Below, piece after piece: positions 8,906-18,100 of a DNA stretch of 64,000 nt. The DNA comes from an uncultured Bacilli bacterium (GTDB lineage: Bacteria > Bacillota_I > Bacilli_A > RF39 > UBA660): assembly GCA_934119955.1 (NCBI GenBank), contig CAKOSZ010000006.1, positions 54,626-118,625 of the forward strand. The letters run 5' to 3'. The position numbers and the translations under genes are program-made. Each line of letters starts with the position of its first letter. The stretch's first letter is position 1. The notes beneath the pieces are model-generated. The model was not told where the DNA came from. It searched no databases and worked only from the letters and a program-made list of their open reading frames with translations.

Positions 8906-9463
8906 ATGATTAATGTTAATGATTTAAAAGTTGCTATGACAATTGGTATGGATGGAAACATTTATACAGTTCTAGAACTTGGCCATGTAAAACCAGGTAA
9001 AGGAGCAGCATTTGTTACAGCAAAACTTAAAAATTTAAGAACTGGTTCTATTATTGAAGAAAGATTTAATGCTGGAACTAAGGTAGAACAAGCAAGAATT
9101 GAAAAGAAACCAATGCAATTTTTATATGCAATGAATGATAATTATACATTTATGGATATGAATACTTATGAACAAATTGAACTTAATAAAAGTGTAATTG
9201 GTAACGATGCTAAATTATTAAAAGAAAATTTAGAAGTTGATATAATGTTTTTTGAAGGTGAAATGTTAGGTATGAATTTACCTGATAAAATTGCTATGAA
9301 AGTAGTTCATACAGAACCTGGTGTTAAAGGAAACACAACTTCAACTGCTATGAAAGATGCAGAACTTGAAACTGGTTTAGTTATTAAGGTTCCAATGTTT
9401 ATTGATCAAGATGAAATTGTTTTAATTTCAAGTAAAGATGGAAAATATGTATCACGTGCATAA
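8906..9463 (+). CDS. efp: Translation elongation factor P
   Basis: 185 aa, full length, three beta-barrel domains. EF-P binds between the P and E sites and rescues ribosomes stalled at polyproline. The tip loop reads HVKPGKGAAF with Lys32 at the site that is modified (5-aminopentanol in Bacillus, beta-lysine in E. coli). No modification gene is in the window. The C-terminal domain has the GVKGNTTSTAMKDAELETG signature. It is second gene after rpmG; the start follows a modest AGGAAAG site. Confidence 0.95.
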   Translation: MINVNDLKVAMTIGMDGNIYTVLELGHVKPGKGAAFVTAKLKNLRTGSIIEERFNAGTKVEQARIEKKPMQFLYAMNDNYTFMDMNTYEQIELNKSVIGNDAKLLKENLEVDIMFFEGEMLGMNLPDKIAMKVVHTEPGVKGNTTSTAMKDAELETGLVIKVPMFIDQDEIVLISSKDGKYVSRA

Positions 9464-9534
9464 TTTCTTTTTTTATACTCTTTTTTCGACAAATTTTGCT
9501 ATTTAAATTTGATATAGTATTTTTGGTGATAGAA

Positions 9535-9963
9535 ATGAGGAGATTTTATATATTTAATATTAGAAAAGAACTATTAGGTTTATATAAAGAGTCCCAAGAT
9601 AATTTATATAAAATATTACTCAGTATTAAAGAAACTAATGAAAGTGAACTTGTTTATGCATATAATTTATTTAAACAAATATGTTCTTGTATTGATACTT
9701 TAAATTTAAATAACAAATTATATTTAAAAATGCATAACGATCTTGTTTATACTAAAATTGATAATGAACATATTATTAATAATCTTTATAAAGATGAAGT
9801 TAGTATTTTAAAAGTAAAAAAAAGTCATTTAGTTTTAGATTCTAATAGTTCTTATTCTAGTTTTTTAAATATTTTAACAGAATATAATAATAACCTTTTT
9901 GTTTGTGATTTTGTAAATGGAGATTATTTTTTCTTAGAAGACATTCATTTAATTGTTGAATAA
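9535..9963 (+). CDS. SirA-like protein (inhibitor of DnaA during sporulation), tentative
   Basis: 142 aa from the ATG at 9535; an earlier in-frame TTG at 9496 lacks a ribosome site. The N-terminus RRFYIFNIRKELLGLYK followed by a helix, and the C-terminus LFVCDFVNGDYFFLEDI, resemble the ends of Bacillus SirA (a Y-Y-x-Y-L-I-K-E-E-F start and a final MDF-N-x-x-x-x-W-L strand). SirA binds DnaA domain I to stop new rounds of replication in sporulating cells. The middle is poorly conserved, so the call rests on overall pattern and length. The sporulation genes in the window fit. The alternative is an unrelated small alpha/beta protein. Confidence 0.45.
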   Translation: MRRFYIFNIRKELLGLYKESQDNLYKILLSIKETNESELVYAYNLFKQICSCIDTLNLNNKLYLKMHNDLVYTKIDNEHIINNLYKDEVSILKVKKSHLVLDSNSSYSSFLNILTEYNNNLFVCDFVNGDYFFLEDIHLIVE

Positions 9964-9992
9964 TTGCTAAAATATAAAAAAAGTGCTATAAT
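9964..9992 (+). promoter_or_regulatory. Promoter upstream of the 49-aa ORF and Fic gene
   Basis: TTGCTA (9964-9969), a 17-bp spacer and TATAAT (9987-9992) preceded by TG. A second extended -10 (TGTTATAAT, core 10042-10047) lies just before the small ORF and would give an almost leaderless transcript. Confidence 0.5.
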
Positions 9993-10062
9993 ATGCCTAT
10001 ATTTTTTATGTAAAGTTATTTAATTAATCTTTCTTTTTTGTTATAATTACAATGTGAGTAGT

Positions 10063-10212
10063 ATGGAAAAAAAAGAAGTAAAAGTTAAATTAGAATATTT
10101 AAAAGCCTTAAAGATGGCTCTTAGTAATGTTACTTTGGAAAGTGATTCTTGTTATGAAAGAGATTTTACTTTTCAAAATATTAAGAAAATATTAATTAAA
10201 CTAAAAAAATAA
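10063..10212 (+). CDS. 49-aa charged helical protein upstream of Fic
   Basis: The frame MEKKEVKVKLEYLKALKMAL... ends at TAA 10210-10212. An in-frame GTG at 10054 is another possible start and coincides with the predicted transcription start of the nearer promoter, so initiation may be leaderless; no Shine-Dalgarno site is visible. The size and position, 27 nt before a Fic gene, recall FicA/VbhA-type antitoxins. However, I cannot find their inhibitory motif (S/T-x-x-x-E-G/N) in the sequence, so an antitoxin role is only a suggestion. Confidence 0.45.
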   Translation: MEKKEVKVKLEYLKALKMALSNVTLESDSCYERDFTFQNIKKILIKLKK

Positions 10213-10239
10213 TTTTATTTATCTTATGGGGGTTAGAAA

Positions 10240-10830
10240 ATGAAATTTGAAGATTATTTTATAGAAGGAACTAATGTTTTAAAAAATAAATTAGGTATAA
10301 CTGACTTAGATTTATTAATTAATGTTGAAGGAAGTATTGTTTTAGAAAAATTAGCAGATTTTATTAATTTAAATTGTGAGTTTAGTCCTACCTCAGGTTA
10401 TTTATGCTTTATTCACAAATATTTATTTGATAGTATTTATGATTTTGCTGGTAAATACCGAGGTGTTAATATTTTTAAACAAACAGAATTTTTAGATTAT
10501 AGTTTAATTTCAAGTGAATTAGATAAAGTTATTTTTAAATATAATAATTTAAATATTAATAAAAATGATAAGTTTTTAGTTGCTAAGGTTTTAGGAGAAT
10601 TTTACCGAGAACTTATTTATATTCATCCATTTAGAGAAGGTAATGGAAGATGTATAAGAGAATATTTAAGAGAGTTTTGTCTTTATAAATATAATATGAA
10701 TCTTGATTATTCCAAAATAGATAAAAAGAACTTTTTACTTGGAATACTTGATAGTTCTACTTATCCTAGTTTACTTGCTTATGAAATTTATAATGCTTTA
10801 AATGAACCTGAAAGAGAGTTAAAAAAATAA
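10240..10830 (+). CDS. Fic-family protein (AMP-transferase fold)
   Basis: 196 aa with the complete Fic active-site motif HPFREGNGRCIR starting at His129, plus the preceding YDFAGKYRG region typical of Fic proteins. Fic enzymes transfer AMP (or other phospho groups) from nucleotides to target hydroxyls; His is the base and E-G-N-G-R binds metal and phosphates. An S-x-x-x-E stretch (SIVLEK, about residues 32-37) sits where some Fic proteins have an autoinhibitory helix, but Lys follows the Glu rather than Gly/Asn. The target is unknown. It may be a toxin, paired with the 49-aa ORF, or a housekeeping regulator. Confidence 0.88.
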   Translation: MKFEDYFIEGTNVLKNKLGITDLDLLINVEGSIVLEKLADFINLNCEFSPTSGYLCFIHKYLFDSIYDFAGKYRGVNIFKQTEFLDYSLISSELDKVIFKYNNLNINKNDKFLVAKVLGEFYRELIYIHPFREGNGRCIREYLREFCLYKYNMNLDYSKIDKKNFLLGILDSSTYPSLLAYEIYNALNEPERELKK

Positions 10831-10836
10831 TTAATT

Positions 10837-10873
10837 AAAACCTGTTTCTTTGACATAAGAAGCAGGTTTTTTG
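10837..10873 (+). terminator. Terminator after the Fic gene
   Basis: AAAACCTGTTTCTT (10837-10850) pairs with AAGAAGCAGGTTTT (10857-10870) with one G-T pair, and a T run continues to 10872. It closes the Fic unit and insulates the following cassette. Confidence 0.8.
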
Positions 10874-11137
10874 TATAATAAAATTATTTAGTTATAAATG
10901 ATTACATATTAATTTTTAAAAAAAATTAGATATTTTAAATTCCATAAAGCAAAATAGTTTTATTAAATTAAAAGTAAGCAAAAACTCACTTATTTTCTAG
11001 TTGTTTTGATTGAACTGTAACATAAATTGTGTCAAATTAATAAATTTATTATTGCAATTATTAACTTTTTGTGAAATACTATTAATGTAGAGAATACATC
11101 GAGTAGAGATAGTTGATGTATAGAAAGGAGGAATATA
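10874..11137 (+). promoter_or_regulatory. Upstream region of the WXG100/large-effector cassette, with inverted repeat
   Basis: 264 bp without a gene. The clearest element is ATACATC (11094-11100) and GATGTAT (11115-11121), a 7-bp inverted repeat with a 14-nt loop, just before the AAAGGAGG site of the first gene; it could be a 5'-UTR hairpin or an operator. A poor -35/-10 pair (TTGCAA 11052-11057, TACTAT 11077-11082, 19-bp spacer) may be the promoter. Nothing else is recognisable. Confidence 0.4.
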
Positions 11138-11410
11138 ATGGCAATTATTGATATTCAAGATTCAAATATGACGTCAGAAAAACGTGCTATTTCATTTTTA
11201 TCTAATTCTGTTAGTGAGGATATGAATTTTCTTAGTTCTTTAATAACTGCATTAGAATCCGTATGGAAAGATAGCGCTGGTACTAGCAAACGTACTGAAA
11301 TGAGGGAAAAGTTTGCTATATTAAAAAGCTTTAATGAAGAGGCTAACGTCAAGTCACAAAATTATATGTCACAAATCATTGATGAATTAAATATCTATGT
11401 TAGCAAGTAA
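11138..11410 (+). CDS. WXG100-like small helical protein 1
   Basis: 90 aa, two predicted helices separated near residue 43 by VWKDSAGTS. The Trp is in the place of the WxG turn of EsxA-type proteins but the Gly is shifted (W-K-D-S-A-G). Size, helical hairpin and genomic position fit WXG100/LXG-partner proteins, which form four-helix bundles with each other or with the N-terminus of a large substrate for type VII secretion. No C-terminal Y-x-x-x-D/E export signal is seen. A very good AAAGGAGG site precedes it. It is the first gene of a four-gene cassette. Confidence 0.6.
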   Translation: MAIIDIQDSNMTSEKRAISFLSNSVSEDMNFLSSLITALESVWKDSAGTSKRTEMREKFAILKSFNEEANVKSQNYMSQIIDELNIYVSK

Positions 11411-11445
11411 GAATTGAATGTTTTTATGAAAGGAGTGATAAATAG

Positions 11446-11739
11446 ATGAATAGTGGAGATTATGTTGATACAGAACGAATGGGAGAAATTTTAACTGCCA
11501 TGAGTGAGCGTATTAATAGTATGGAAGAGGCCATTAATGCATATGAACCAACTGCTGATTCTCTTGGAACATCTAGTTTTAGAGGAAAAGTTGAAGAAAA
11601 TTTAACTGATGTAAAGAACAGTTATACTCAAATGATACCTTCAATTGAAGAATTTAGAGATTTTATTAATAAAGTTGTTGAAGCATATGGTATTAAAGTT
11701 GATAACATCTCGAAGATAGATTTAGTTGCTAAAGAATAA
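11446..11739 (+). CDS. WXG100-like small helical protein 2
   Basis: 97 aa, two helices with a turn LGTSSFRGKVEENL near residues 42-55, where F-R-G replaces the W-x-G turn. It follows gene 1 by 35 nt with an AAAGGAG site. The sizes of the two proteins and the tandem arrangement suggest a heterodimer or two chaperone partners for the 2343-aa protein downstream. The C-terminus VEAYGIKVDNISK has a Tyr near an Asp but not at the spacing of the classical export motif. The WXG100 assignment is by architecture, not by clear sequence identity. Confidence 0.6.
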   Translation: MNSGDYVDTERMGEILTAMSERINSMEEAINAYEPTADSLGTSSFRGKVEENLTDVKNSYTQMIPSIEEFRDFINKVVEAYGIKVDNISKIDLVAKE

Positions 11740-11750
11740 AAGTATATTTA

Positions 11751-11776
11751 AGGAATTCTTTCGTTTGAGAATTCCT
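11751..11776 (+). other. Intercistronic hairpin within the effector cassette
   Basis: AGGAATTCT (11751-11759) and AGAATTCCT (11768-11776) form a perfect 9-bp stem with an 8-nt loop. No T run follows, so it is more likely an RNA-stability or processing element that sets the ratio of small proteins to the giant one than a strong terminator. Confidence 0.5.
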
Positions 11777-11842
11777 AATTTAATATAAGTATATTAAATA
11801 ATAATATGTTTATATTAAATTTTAAAAGAAAAAGGAGAAAAA

Positions 11843-12139
11843 ATGGGAAAATATGAAGATTCAGCAAGATTTACGAATAAAAAATATGATGCAGTTATCG
11901 AACGTTTAACAACTGCAGTTGTTAAATATAATGGAGCAATTAATAAATTGGATAGTGTAACCGGTGTAAAGAAATGTAATTCTATAAAAGCGGATTTAAT
12001 TACAAAAAGAGAAGAATTAAAAAATAAAATTGAAGAAATAGAAAGTATAAAAAAAACATTGATAAGTAATGGACGAAAAAAGGATGCAGAAAGAAGACGA
12101 AAAGAATTAGAGGCACAACAACAAAACAAAATCAACTAA
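11843..12139 (+). CDS. Highly charged helical protein (LXG-associated-like)
   Basis: 98 aa, almost wholly predicted helix and coiled coil; the last 25 residues are Lys/Arg/Glu/Gln-rich (KKDAERRRKELEAQQQ). Small helical proteins of this kind (Lap families, DUF3130/DUF3958-like) are encoded immediately before LXG toxins, where they bind the toxin's N-terminal helical domain for export. Here it stands 17 nt before the giant gene, each with a strong AAGGAG-type site. I cannot assign it to a named family from sequence alone. Confidence 0.55.
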   Translation: MGKYEDSARFTNKKYDAVIERLTTAVVKYNGAINKLDSVTGVKKCNSIKADLITKREELKNKIEEIESIKKTLISNGRKKDAERRRKELEAQQQNKIN

Positions 12140-12156
12140 TTAGGAAGGAGTAGTTT

Positions 12157-15100
12157 ATGGCTTACATAGATACCAGTGATTTGGAAAGTACTTATACAAC
12201 TCTTGAAGATTTAGATAATTTATTAGATGATGTTAATAATGATTTAAAAGATATAAATAGTAATACTAATTCTGAAATTAGAAGTAATTCTCAAAATATT
12301 AAAGTTGATAATTCAAAAGAACAAAAAGATGCCGTTGGCGAGGTTTTGAAAAGCTTTGAGATTGGTGTAGAAGGTATCAGTGATTCGAACTTGAATTCAA
12401 TCACAAATACTACGTTTTCTTCAAATGTTTTTGAAAATAGTAACATTGATTCAAATTTATCTTCTTTGAGTGGAGAAAAATTTAGTTCTGGTGATTACAG
12501 TGGTTTTGGTGTTAATTCAGTCATACAAAATGAAACAAGCCAAGTTGATATGAAATATTTGAGAGAGCAATATTCAGATGAACGTATTGATTCTTTACCG
12601 ATAGAAGATGAAATGAAAGAGGCATTAAAAAAATGCTTAAATAATGAAGATGCAGAGTCTTTTTATCTTGTTGCAGGAATTATTAATACACAAGAACAAT
12701 TAAAAGATTCTGAGAATGAAATGGCCAGAATAGATGAGGAAATAGAAAAAACATTTGATACTGGTTATAAAGGTGAATGGTGTCAAAAATGGTGTGATGA
12801 AAATCGTAGTCAAAGTGGTAAAAAAGGAGAATCTGGGGTTTATTCTGATGAAGAGTGGAGTAGTGCAGAAAGTGCATTTGATGAATATAGAACATCATTA
12901 GATTCAGCAGCACGTGCCACTAAACAAAATGCTACAAGTTTAAGAAAAAGTTTAATAGAGAAACGAGCAGAATTGTCTCTGATGGCGTATTTACCATATT
13001 ATGATGCAGTTAGTTCTACTGAACTTGAATATAACTCTAATTTGTTTGATACTTTGCCCAAAGACGAAATGGGATTGCCCTTGGTAAGTGCTCCTGATGG
13101 TTCTGCGGAAGATACTCCTAATATAAATTATATACTAGATCATCTTTTTAGAAACGGATATCAAGAATTTTTATTATCACTTGTTGATGAAAAAGGTAAT
13201 TTTGTTTTGGATCGTGAGGGTTGGATTGTAACAACGGCGTGCAGTGAAGAATATAGTCCATTATCATTAATGGAAACGGTAGAAAAAACATTAGATTATT
13301 TAGAAAAAAATGGTATGGATATTGATCGCGATGGGGTTATCAATAATTATAATGGAGCGTATGGGGAACTCGAAAGAAAAGCTTATAAACTATTGACTAT
13401 ACAAGAGAGAAATGTATATGAAAAACTTTATCATGAAGATCCAGATTCAGCTCATGCTTATTTAGAAGCAATGGAAGTTACACTTAATAATCGTGCTGGT
13501 TTTGAAAATGCAAAAAAAATATATGAATGGTATATAACTGGTGATGATTCATTTGAACGTGTTTTTAATATCGGTGTTGTTGGTGTTGGTGGAGGCGTAG
13601 TTGGATGGGCTGAAAATGCACATGCATGGATTACAGGGGATGTTACTGTAACTGAAAATGAATATACACAGCAATGGTTTATGCAATTTGTTTCTACTGC
13701 CTTTATGACCGCAGATATTGGAGAAATTAATAAAGAAAGTTTATCTCAACTTAAAAATTATCAAATTGGTGAAGATACAGAGGGAAAACCAGTTTATCTT
13801 TTAGATGATACTGCATATAATAATTTATTAAGCAAATTAAATAAAGGAGAAACTCTAAATTCTAATGATGTATTATATGAATGTAAATGTATGGATCAAG
13901 AAACATACGAATTTATGCAAAGTGTGTATGATTCTCCTGATTTTCAAAATTTTCTAAAACAGCAAGATGGTAGTAAGTTTTTATGGGGCGATGAAGAATA
14001 TTGGGGAAACCAGGTTTACTCTGCCGCTAATAGCATAGGTAATATGTTACCATCTATATTAATTGGTGCAGCATTAGCACCAGCAGGTGCAGCTTTTACT
14101 GTCGGTGCAACAACAGTAACTTACGGACAAATTGCTTCAAATGCCTTAATGTTTTTATCATCTGCTGGTTCATCATATAAAGAAGCAAAGCGTAATGGTC
14201 ATACGGAATCAGATTCGCGTTTGTATGGCGCAGTTAGCGGTGTTTCTGAATTAGCTACTGGTTATTTATTAGGACGTATTCCTTTTGTATCAAAAATAAG
14301 TGGTGTTTTAGAAGATTTTTCAGCTTCTTCACATCATGTGTTTGTGAGTGCAGGACTTGCTTTACTTGGAGATATACTTGGTGAAGTAAAAGAAGAAGTT
14401 GTTCAGATATTTATAAGCGGAGCAGCAGAATATTTCATATTAGGTGAAGATGTAACATGGAAAGATTTATATACTCAAATACCAGACACCGTAGTTTCAA
14501 CAGTAATTTCGACAGGTATAACCAATGGTGTTCCAACAGTAATACAATTAGGTAAATATTCGCTTAGAGTAACTGTCCAAGATGCTAAACAAATTGCATC
14601 ATCTTCTGATCCTAAAAAGATGATTACAGATTTGTTTTTTGCAAGATTTGCTCCTAGCAAAGAGTCACAATCTCTTAATAATTCAAATTATACTCAGGAG
14701 CAAATTATCTATATAGCTTCTAGATTATCTAGTGATGAGTCAATATTAAATACGGTAGATCTTATAACTAGTGATGAAATGAAAGCAGAAGTTATTTCAA
14801 ACATCATAGATAATGATATTAAGTTGGAAGCACTTTCTAAATTAAATACATCAGAAGCAAAACTGACTGTTGCTGTAACATTATCAGATGATAGTGCCAA
14901 AATTAAAGCGCTTCCAATGATTGAAAATCTAGAAGAACAGAAGGTACTTATTTCAACTATTAGTAAAGAAAATCAACAAGAAGCAATTGATGTTGTTAAT
15001 TCTACTACATTAGAAACTAAAAATTCAGAAACTACTACTGTTGTTGATACTACATCTAACGTGTCAGAATTATCTGAAAATCTAGAACAAATTAATGAAG

Positions 15101-18100
15101 AAGTTATAGATATAATTCAAAATGAAGATACGCAACTAGATTCAATAAATGAAACAATCGAAGAAAATTCTCAGATAGAATTAGAAATTACAAAAGATTT
15201 AACAGAAGAACTTAGCGATATAGAAAATGTTTCATTAGAATCTAATACTGAACCTAAACAAATATCTACTCCTCGTGAATTTTTTGGAGAACATAGAGGA
15301 CAGGGAGGAGATATTGGAATTAATCAAAATATTATTTCACGAAATTCTAGATGTAAAATAAATAATTTAACAGAGATTCAAATAACTAATTTCGAATTGT
15401 ATTTGAATGATTTAGGGATAACAGATAAGGAAGCAATTGTATTAAAATTAAAAAATAATAAAGCACTTACAGCTGAAGAATTTAGAATTTTTTATAGTTA
15501 TCTTTACGATGTTGAATTCAAAGATTCATCAGATATAATACAGGATATCAACAATTATGTTGATGTAAATGTTCAGCAAACTTCTAGTATTTATAATGAT
15601 TTACAAAATAAATTAGTTACTAAGTATGGTATGTCAAATATTGAAGCAAAAATGCTTCTTGATCTAATAAATTCAAAAGGGCTTGGTGTATGTGGATATG
15701 CAACAGTAGCAAATGCAATTGTATGGTTTATTTCTCAAAATGATTTGGAGGCACAATTTAATGAAAGATTTGGCTTTTCTATATTTAATGAAAATGGAAC
15801 TATAAATGAATCGGAATTGTTATTGGATATGTTTATGTTTTTTAATAGTCATTTTTTTACTGAAACAGATGGTAGTTTAAAATTAAATCAATCAATATTA
15901 ATGAGTAATGGAATGATTGACATAGATGTAGTTGATCAACTTTTAATTGATTTAGGGCATACAACTTATGGATATGATTATCAAAATAAAGAGGCCCACA
16001 AAAACATTAATAGTTTACTAATAGAATATTTTGAATCAAAAGGAATGTCATTTAAAACAGAAAATATATTATATTCTAAGAAAAATCTATTAGAATATAA
16101 TGAATTTGTTACAAGTATTACTGATTTAGTTAATGATGCTATTGATAATGGTGTAAGTTTAAATTTAGCAGCATGGCAATTTAATTTAACCAGAGGTGGA
16201 CGTAGCAAGAATTATTTTGGCGGACATTCTATGTATGTTATCGGTATTTCTAATGATGTTGATAATCCAGGAATTAGAGTTTTAACATTTGGTAATGAAT
16301 GGGTTGTTCCGTTTAGTGTTCTATATGAAGGAATGTCTGAAGGATACAATTTTTCATTGTCAACAATTGAAATTAGCACCAATATTGAAGAACAAAGAAA
16401 AGGAAATAGTGGAAAAAATATTGAGATTGAGTCGATAAATGATGATAAACAAACTGGTGTAAGACTTAATACAAAGGATCACGATTCGCTTACAGCATAT
16501 GAATTCGAAACTATTGAATCCGTATTTAATTCCATCGTTGAAAGACAGATGAGTAAACACAGTTATCAATATGCATATAATTATGCAATAAGAGTTTTAA
16601 AAGTAGTATTAAATGAAAATAGATATGATGTAGTTACTTCTTTGAATAATGCAAGAGATAATATCAAAACAGTGAGCAATGAAGCTATACAAATTTATTT
16701 AAATGGTTTAAATAACAATCAAAAAACATCACAAACTGTAAATCAACAAAGTCAAACATCAATACAGAATGAAGTAATAGATGCATCTTCAGTTTCAAGT
16801 AATACTGATTCTCAAATCTCATCACAAGAGACGGTTTCTACACAAAGCGAGGGAATAGAGTTAATTACTCCACAAATGGAAGAACTTTCAAATCAGAATA
16901 ATAAAGAAATATCATCACCTGATATTAATGTTCAAGAAGATGTGGAAGTTTTGGAAACTTCAATTCCAACTATCGAGAAAAATTCACAAGTAACTCAGCA
17001 ATCAACTCAAATAACAGTAAAAGATGGTTATATTTATCTTACTTTACCAAATGGAGAGATAATAACTGAGTCAACAGAGAAAGCATTAAAAGGTTATGCA
17101 AGTGCTGGACATACTGATATTAATTTTTTATTAAGTTCCAATCTTGCTAATGAATTAACTATTCTTACTAGCAATAATGTGTCGTTTGATTATAATGATA
17201 AAAATAATTTTAATTATGCTTTTGATGAAAAATACTATATAGGATTAATTACATCGATTATTGGTTGTTATCAAGAAATGTTAGAATATGGTTCAAAAAA
17301 ATCATTAAGTGGATTAGATAGAGTTGATTCTGTGAATGGTTTAAACAAAGATAGTGCAGGTTTTATATCAACGGCAAAGCGTGATAATAATATGAAACCG
17401 GAAGAACATAAGACTAATTTATTAGGTATGTTTGGAAAAAGTAATGATGCTCTTGCAGTTACAGTGAATACCGGTAATGTATTATGTATTGAAATGGATG
17501 ATTATAATGCAATAAGTCAAGAAAAAGGCGAAATTCTTATTGCACCATTTTGTAAAACTTCCTATAATGAAAACAGTAATACATTAATAGTAACACCAAC
17601 TGAATATTGTAAATCTGATGTAACACTTGAACAGATTTTAGATGAAAGACCAAAATTAGCAGAGGCATTAAAAAATTGGGATAATTTAATTAAAAAAAGG
17701 AATAGCTATGAAAACGTGAATAGCGGTGAAAATTATAATGATAGCGTTTATGTAAAAACACAAACAGAAATAAGAATTGCCGAATTAGAATCAGAAATTG
17801 CTACTTATAAAGAACATTTAAAGTATTATTTAATGAATGTTTTTGTAGAATTGGAAGAAACACAAACAGGAAAATCTATTTCTACACGATATGTAACAAT
17901 TAATAGTGACACGCAAAATACAAATTTATTGAATAATAATGGAGCGACATATACTTTGGAAATAGGTACTAAATCATTTTCTTTAACAGAAAATCAAGTA
18001 AAAATTTTAGAGAATACTTTTGGAAAAGAATGGTATAACAATGTGGATCTGAATACATTTAAAAATATGCAAGTATATTTAAATGAATTAGAATTAAAAT

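Noticed and set aside
11815..12135. Minus-strand frame of 106 codons over the charged helical protein gene
   Set aside because: The plus-strand gene has a strong ribosome site and fits the cassette; the antisense product is an artificial Leu/Phe/Ser-rich sequence.
13500..15000. Phage tail tape-measure or head protein explanation for the giant gene
   Set aside because: The hydrophobic Gly/Ala region could fit, but there are no phage structural, packaging or lysis genes around, and the small helical proteins before it fit a secretion cassette better. Not excluded.
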